From positions 682,001 through 746,000 of the forward strand of contig CM055607.1 of the NCBI GenBank assembly GCA_029379385.1: DNA of 64,000 nt, given 5' to 3'. Each line of letters begins with the position of its first letter. The first letter of the stretch is position 1. Below the pieces are notes generated by a model. It saw nothing but the letters and a program-made list of their open reading frames with translations. It was not told where the DNA came from and made no database searches. Position numbers and translations under genes: made by a program. This stretch comes from Quillaja saponaria. Its lineage: Eukaryota > Streptophyta > Magnoliopsida > Fabales > Quillajaceae. Positions 58,612 to 64,000 of the stretch are shown here, in pieces.

Positions 58612-61600
58612 ATGGGAAACCATAGCATAGAAGGCGTTGAAGCAAAAGAATTCTCAGTTCTCAATTGTATCGATCTCTCTAATCCTGACATTAACAATTC
58701 CGTTTCTCTGCTCAAACAGGTTCTTCTTCAATTTCCCAACATGTTTATGTTAATTTTTAAAGTTGGGTACTTCGATATTTGTTGAATCTTTAGCTTTATG
58801 CTTTTTGATAATATCTGGGTTGTAGGCATGCTTGGACTCTGGGTTTTTCTATGTTGTTAATCACGGAATAAGCCAAGAATTCATGGACGAAGTTTTTTTC
58901 CCAAAGCAAGAGACTTTTTAAACTTCCATTAAGCCAGAAAATGAAGCTTCTTAGGAATGAAAAACATCGGGGCTATACCCCTGTTCTCGATGAGCTCCTT
59001 GATCCTGAAAATCAAGTTCACGGTTTGTTATTTTACCAGTTCATTGAATTTCTCATGTGGACACTACTGCTATTTAGTCTTTCTTGCTTCTGATTTTTCC
59101 CCCTCCTTTATTGAACGGTATTAAGTAGGAGATTATAAAGAAGGATATTATATTGGAGTTGAAGTAGCTGAGGATGACCCAGAAGCGCAAAAGCCATTTT
59201 ACGGTCCCAATGTTTGGCCTGCAGAAGGTGAACTAAGTTGATTTATTGGCTCGCAATTGTTAGTTTTTTGTTAGGAATATCTAATTTGTTTCTTGCTGTG
59301 CATGTTCATCTAGTGTAAGTTACTGAATCTTTATATTCTCTTATCTTTTTATCTAAACTTCTGTTGTCATTTAGATTTTTTGCCGGGATGGAGGGAGACT
59401 ATGGAGAAATTTCACCGAGAAACAATGTAAGTTAAACTGAAGTTATTATTATGGAACTTTTATAGTGTTTTGCAAAACATAACAAATATTTTTGGTGTGG
59501 GGGAGAAAAATGGAGGAAACTAGCTTCTTACATTCCCACATCCTAGCAAGCAAATGAGGAATTTATTTACCAAATATATATGTGCGTCAAATGTTTGGTG
59601 TTTACCCCAAAGCATGTGACATATCTATCTTTTTTCTTGTTTCCTCCTTCTCAATTTGGATACAGAAAAGTGGGCAAAGCGGTTGCAAGGATCATAGCCC
59701 TTGCACTTGATTTGGATGTTGATTTCTTTGATAAGCCAGAAATGCTAGGTGAGGCTATTGCAACTTTGCGCTTGCTACACTATGCAGGTACATTTAAATT
59801 ATTAGTCTTGGCACGCATGTCATACCTTGCTCATTGTACAGTAATATAAATCCAATCATTGGGTTCATTCCTTTTCTGTTTAGGTCAAATTTCTAATCCC
59901 TCACAGGGAATATATGGAGCTGGAGCTCATTCGGACTTTGGTTTGATTACCCTATTAGCTACGGATGATGTCTTAGGTCTCCAAGTAAGAAGCCTCTGAA
60001 AATTCTCTTCATATTACCAATATTTTGCACATTAGAATAGTTACTGCAATTTTTTGAATTTATTGCAGATATGCAGAGATAAAGATGCTAAACCTCAGAC
60101 ATGGGAGTATGTTGCTCCATTAATAGGGTGAGCCCCTACGAGCATAATTAATATGTTTTCTGCAGATAATCTCTTTCAGTTATTCTGTTGCTATGTCAAA
60201 TTGCTACTCAACTAAATAATTTTTATGTAACTCCCAAGTATATAATGATATTAATGGTAATGGATGCAAGCAATTTAATAAATGATGACATATAATATGA
60301 CAGACAGCAGGCTGAAAAAGAATTGACGAAAGCTTCATAATAATTTCACTACTGTATAATAATAGTAAGTTATCACATTTTTCAGTGTTGTGAACATTTA
60401 AATTGCACCATGTAAGTTCTTTATCATCAACTTGCGTGCTAACTATATACATTCTACTTAGCTTCATGTAGGACATATAGTATGATGAATTTCTTGTTAA
60501 CTTCAGCATTGTAGATATATTCATGGTCGATTTTCACGAACTGAAATTCATTTCTGATGGTATACTTGCCAGTTCATTTATAGTGAATCTAGGAGACATG
60601 CTGGAGCGCTGGAGCAATGGTGTCTTCAAGTAAGTATCTATTTTGGTGGGAATTTGCTTCGCAATTGCTCTGCTATTCACGTGAACTAGTTTTTCCAATA
60701 TTCACTTAAACTATTTACATTTGCTGTCAGGGCTGATTGCTATTTGCTATCTATCATGGTCTTTGTGAAAGTATGCTTTGTTGTCCTCACTTTTGAATAT
60801 CTCTTTTACTCATTTCATAATCAAAATCTTTTTGCTTTTGCGTTTGTCCTCAGGTCTACATTGCACAGAGTTCTAGGAAATGAACAAGAGAGATATTCTG
60901 TAAGCCACTATTCACCCTTTTTTCCTTCTTCATCTTTTGGATTATTTATAGAAATGTAATTTTTTTGAACATCTATGATCATATTGTCAAAAGGTTTATC
61001 TCTGATGGCCCACTTTGATTGTCTTTTTATTTAAAAAAAAAACTTATTTCTTTTATCTGTCTACTGCAATGGTGAAGCCACTTGACAAATCACTATTTCT
61101 ATTTAAAGCGGACTGATCAACCTTTATTTTCTGTAGTCGCCAGTATCAGGAAGTTGATTTGTACCTCAATCTCTGCATGAGTGCATCAAAGTCTGTTGTT
61201 CCTAAGCTACCAAATATCAGCTGGACAGTCTTCTATAAATGATTTCTTCTATTGGCTTGCCATAACCTTCAAGTTGCTATCATCGTTTCTCTTACTTGTT
61301 ATGACTTTTGAGAAAGAATAAAACTGATATGAATATTATTTCTTATGAATCTTGCTGAGATATTTCTTTGCCAGTTTTCGGACACATATCCTCTACATAG
61401 TTGGCCTGAATTGTTAAGTTTTGGTATCTCTGTGATTAAGAATTTTCTGTTTCCCTTAGATCATCAATCAAAATACATTGTGGTTTATTATCATTTCTTT
61501 CTTGGTCTTCCGTGGCAGATTGCATACTTTCTGGAACCAAGTCATGACTGTCTTGTTGAGTGCCTGCCAACCTGCAAGTCAGAAACTAATCCTCCCAAGT

Positions 61601-62050
61601 AAGTCGAGGCCATCGTATGATTTAGGCAGCATGATTAAAATTGTAATTTCAACTACCTTGTATGCTGTGCATGTATGGAGGCAAGTGGGTACCATAGCGT
61701 GGTTTATATGTTCTGCTGTCTTATATTTCGAGGGTTAATCACTGGTTATGAGAATTTTCTATTGAGTTACATGGTCATGTTCGGCAAATTTTCCTTGATC
61801 AGATTATCCCAAAATTTATGCGGGCAAATAGGTAGCAGTCAAGCAATTAATATTTATGTGTAGAATTTAAAATATGAAAAAGATCTTGTTTTCATACACT
61901 TTAAATCTTATGCTCCTCTGCACTATACATCTTTATGGCAGGTTTCCCCCTGTCTTATGTCGGGATTACATGAACCAACGGTATAAGGACACTCATGCTG
62001 ATTTGAAGATATACAACAACGGCTTGAATTTACCAGCAGATACATCATAG
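58612..62050 (+). CDS. 2-oxoglutarate/Fe(II)-dependent dioxygenase, frameshifted in exon 2
   Basis: Eleven exons: 58612-58719, 58826-59022, 59129-59227, 59375-59426, 59666-59787, 59884-59984, 60069-60127, 60573-60629, 60854-60899, 61519-61598, 61942-62050. All introns are GT-AG. Discounting one extra T they encode 306 residues. An N-terminal DIOX_N domain (LDSGFFYVVNHGIS, ~42-55) leads to the jelly-roll core. The iron ligands are His172 and Asp174 (GAGAHSDFGLITLL) and His233 (STLHRV); 2-oxoglutarate is bound by Arg242-x-Ser244 (ERYS). The other conserved words are FIVNLGDMLERWSNG and IAYFLEPSHDCLVECL. T7 at 58893-58899, where six are needed, puts a TAA at 58919. I recall relatives At1g35190/At3g46490 (2-ODD clade C23, some reported to hydroxylate homoarginine); the substrate here is inferred only. 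The intact rest suggests either an assembly error or a very recent loss. Confidence 0.9.
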
Positions 62051-62354
62051 CTTTATCTCCTCCAAAGATCTCATAAGAGAATACGATCCACTAACTAAAT
62101 GTTTAGTTATACATAATGTTTCAACTCCTTGAGTTCACATTTTCCAGATATACATACATACATACATACATAAAAAAAGGACTTGGACATTTGCACCAAT
62201 ATACAGGTAAACCATAGCCTAGAAAGAAGCAGTCAAATCATCGGAAAAAACTAACAAAACCATTACTCTACAGATCGATGCGGGAGGATTCCTACCACTA
62301 TACAATTGTAGGTGGCACTGCTGGTTGTCCATTGGCTGCCACTACAACAGTATG
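62051..62354. other. Convergent 3' intergenic region (dioxygenase / RDR)
   Basis: 304 bases with both 3' UTRs. A (CATA)n tract at ~62151-62171. No gene. Confidence 0.55.
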
Positions 62355-63891
62355 TTACCAACAAAACATCTCCCGCAGCACAGAAGGGTGACATGTTAGA
62401 AGTCTATCACCATGTATTGCAGCGTAAAGCTTCAAAAGAGCTGAACCTGCAACCTTCCAAGCAAATTTACATTTTTCCACTCCTGCATGCTTGGCATAGT
62501 CGTAGGTGATGTTATATATTGCGAGAGCCTCATTATATATTCCTTCCATGCTTTTTGGGCTTACCTCCAACTCATCAGCTTCATACAATATCTATGCAAA
62601 AAAGACAATTAACAAAGTTACACAGGTGGCTTATATATATATATAGCTAGACAGTTACAAGACATTCCCATCCGCAGATTGCTGTTTTCACCAAATGAAA
62701 GATGTACGATCATAAAAACAACATAAATCATAAACTTACCTTCTTGTACTTCTTTATCACCCCATCTTTGATCTCTGGATTATCATGCTGACATGCATTT
62801 GTCATATCCTCCCTGTATCTTTTGTAGAGTGTACCCCACTTGTCCAAGCAGGATTTAGGCAGTTCGATGTCAAAGCATGGAAGTTTTTTAACTTCTATTA
62901 GCATACAGAAAGAATGAGAGAAAAGAGTCAAATTATCACAAAAGGCAGGAAATCAAATATTATGTAGTATGGAAGATCAAATTTGCATGTCAATGGAGCA
63001 AACATTAATCCAAAAATAAAGTAAAACGTGCCATTACTTTTTTTTGCTAGAAAACATTACCTTTAGTCAAGTGCTGGTCAGTTTGAAAAGACACGACTCT
63101 ATCATAAATTTTTCCTAGGACGGAGGTTGAGTAAAATGAACTATCCCTTTCCATGTAATGTGGAAACATGTCTACCTTCAACTCTTTAGGAACGTCAACC
63201 TGCAAGCATGTTCCAAAAATATTTCTGACTGAAGTCGGAAAAGAGATAGTCAACACAGACCTTGGGCTGGTCAATGTGAAAATTGAATATTGATACTGGA
63301 AGAGCACTTTGGTGCAATAGCCCCGAGTATCATAGACGCATGTTTTAGACAAGTTGACTTAAGCCAATCATCATGATTAAGTTGTTCCTGCCAACAGTTA
63401 TACACTCATTGCCTCGTTATGTTGTCTTCTTTTGATAATATCATCTCTAAAAGTTGTTAAATCTTTCAGTTACTTATTATTCAATCAGAAATAGCAGATT
63501 GTCTCCTTCCCATACAATTGAGACACTGAATTTGTCATTCAGTGGAATGTGGAAGCCCTCGGGTAAGTCTATCGGTAACTAAAGCAGCGCCAAAGGTTTT
63601 GACAGCGAAGGGCATTGTGAGATCCAAAAAGGCTCGACAGCACAAATAATATCATAGCATCCAACTGACACATTTATGATCTAGTATTTCCTGGTTAGAA
63701 ACTGATGAAAAGGTACACAACTAACCTTTTTTCCTCCTTTTTTTGGAGCATCCAGAGCCTCATAGTATATGTCAATCAACTTAAATAATTTTTTCTTCCC
63801 GCGCTCTTGTTCTTCCATAGAAACATTCTTGGGAGTTAAAAGTCGATCCATTAGTGCTACCCAGCTTCCAGCAGCCTCAGCTACCGCATAA
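62355..63891 (-). CDS. RNA-dependent RNA polymerase, gamma clade (3' end only)
   Basis: The last four exons of a gene that leaves the window to the right: 63726-63891, 63061-63199, 62740-62894, 62355-62591 (TAA at 62355-62357), joined in phase with GT-AG borders. They encode the C-terminal ~232 residues: YAVAEAAGSWVALMDRLL, KLIDIYYEALDAPKKGGKK, then VDVPKELKVDMFPHYMER...STSVLGKIYD, PKSCLDKWGTLYKRYREDM, and YNEALAIYNITYDYAKHAG..FAWKVAGSALLKLYA. This pattern is that of the eukaryotic RdRP C-terminal region; the YYEALDAPK, FPHYMER and VLGKIYD motifs fit plant RDR3/4/5. The catalytic DxDGD loop lies beyond the window. RDRs copy RNA to dsRNA for small-RNA silencing; the gamma clade is poorly understood. 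By recall the Arabidopsis relatives are At2g19910-30. Whether this is RDR3, 4 or 5 cannot be said. Confidence 0.88.
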
Positions 63892-64000
63892 CTGAAATTA
63901 GTTCACATTTTTAAGTAGCATCATGGAACCAAAATGAGTGAGTTCTTAGAAATCCACGTCAACTATTTTGCATATAAAAACTTCAGATTTTGGGACCAAG

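Noticed and set aside
62312..62509. A plus-strand 65-codon frame at the RDR 3' end
   Set aside because: It is antisense to the last RDR exon, whose minus-strand frame is clearly conserved.
4973..63891. A silencing gene cluster linking CMT3 and RDR
   Set aside because: They are 50 kb apart with unrelated genes and repeats between them; co-location is better explained by ancestral order.

Overview
This is nuclear DNA of a flowering plant, most likely a woody or rosid-type eudicot; the species cannot be fixed from the sequence alone. The evidence is long AT-rich introns with GT-AG borders, plant-specific families (chromomethylase, plant ceramide glucosyltransferase, RDR-gamma RNA polymerase, ERD7/senescence-domain and RING-H2 proteins), and remains of LTR, LINE and MITE elements.

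Gene-rich left part (1-26 kb): the 5' end of a TIM17 import-channel gene (minus) lies head to head with an intronless SpoU-type rRNA 2'-O-methyltransferase gene (plus). Then come a 21-exon CMT3-type chromomethylase (4973-12544), a 14-exon ceramide glucosyltransferase (14292-20005), a 5-exon cytochrome-b5-like membrane protein on the minus strand (20643-22818), and a 5-exon ERD7/senescence-domain gene (24035-26194). I joined exons by hand, and reading phase is kept at every junction of the intact models.

Accessory middle (26-58 kb): a recently duplicated, decaying region. A second ERD7-like copy is broken by frameshifts and by a probable solo LTR of about 2.2 kb. A LINE remnant, a RING-gene fragment and a small 91-residue RRM gene follow. 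A segment holding a kelch-like gene plus an ERD7 fragment occurs twice (about 33.8-37.65 kb and 48.96-53.3 kb); the first kelch-like gene is intact, while the second carries a MITE-like insertion and a frameshift. A RING-H2 gene (53811-54176) has two fragments elsewhere, and its downstream DNA occurs three times. Between the two copies lie a minus-strand transcript unit of unknown function (about 40.1-41.9 kb) and a 6 kb very AT-rich desert built from related repeats.

Right end (58.6-64 kb): an 11-exon 2-oxoglutarate/Fe(II) dioxygenase (plus) converges on the 3' end of an RDR-gamma RNA-dependent RNA polymerase gene (minus), which runs off the window.

The genes are unrelated housekeeping and regulatory genes, not a pathway. 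CMT3 and RDR both belong to gene silencing but are 50 kb apart. From memory, the SpoU, glucosyltransferase and RDR genes recall the Arabidopsis At2g19870/At2g19880/At2g19910-30 neighbourhood, suggesting ancestral microsynteny. Two otherwise well-conserved genes (glucosyltransferase and dioxygenase) each carry one extra base in a homopolymer that stops the frame; two weaker loci show the same kind of change, so assembly error must be considered. I found no convincing new molecular system. The most unusual points are the duplicated kelch-like family with its variable in-frame repeats, the solo LTR inside an exon, and the homopolymer breaks.
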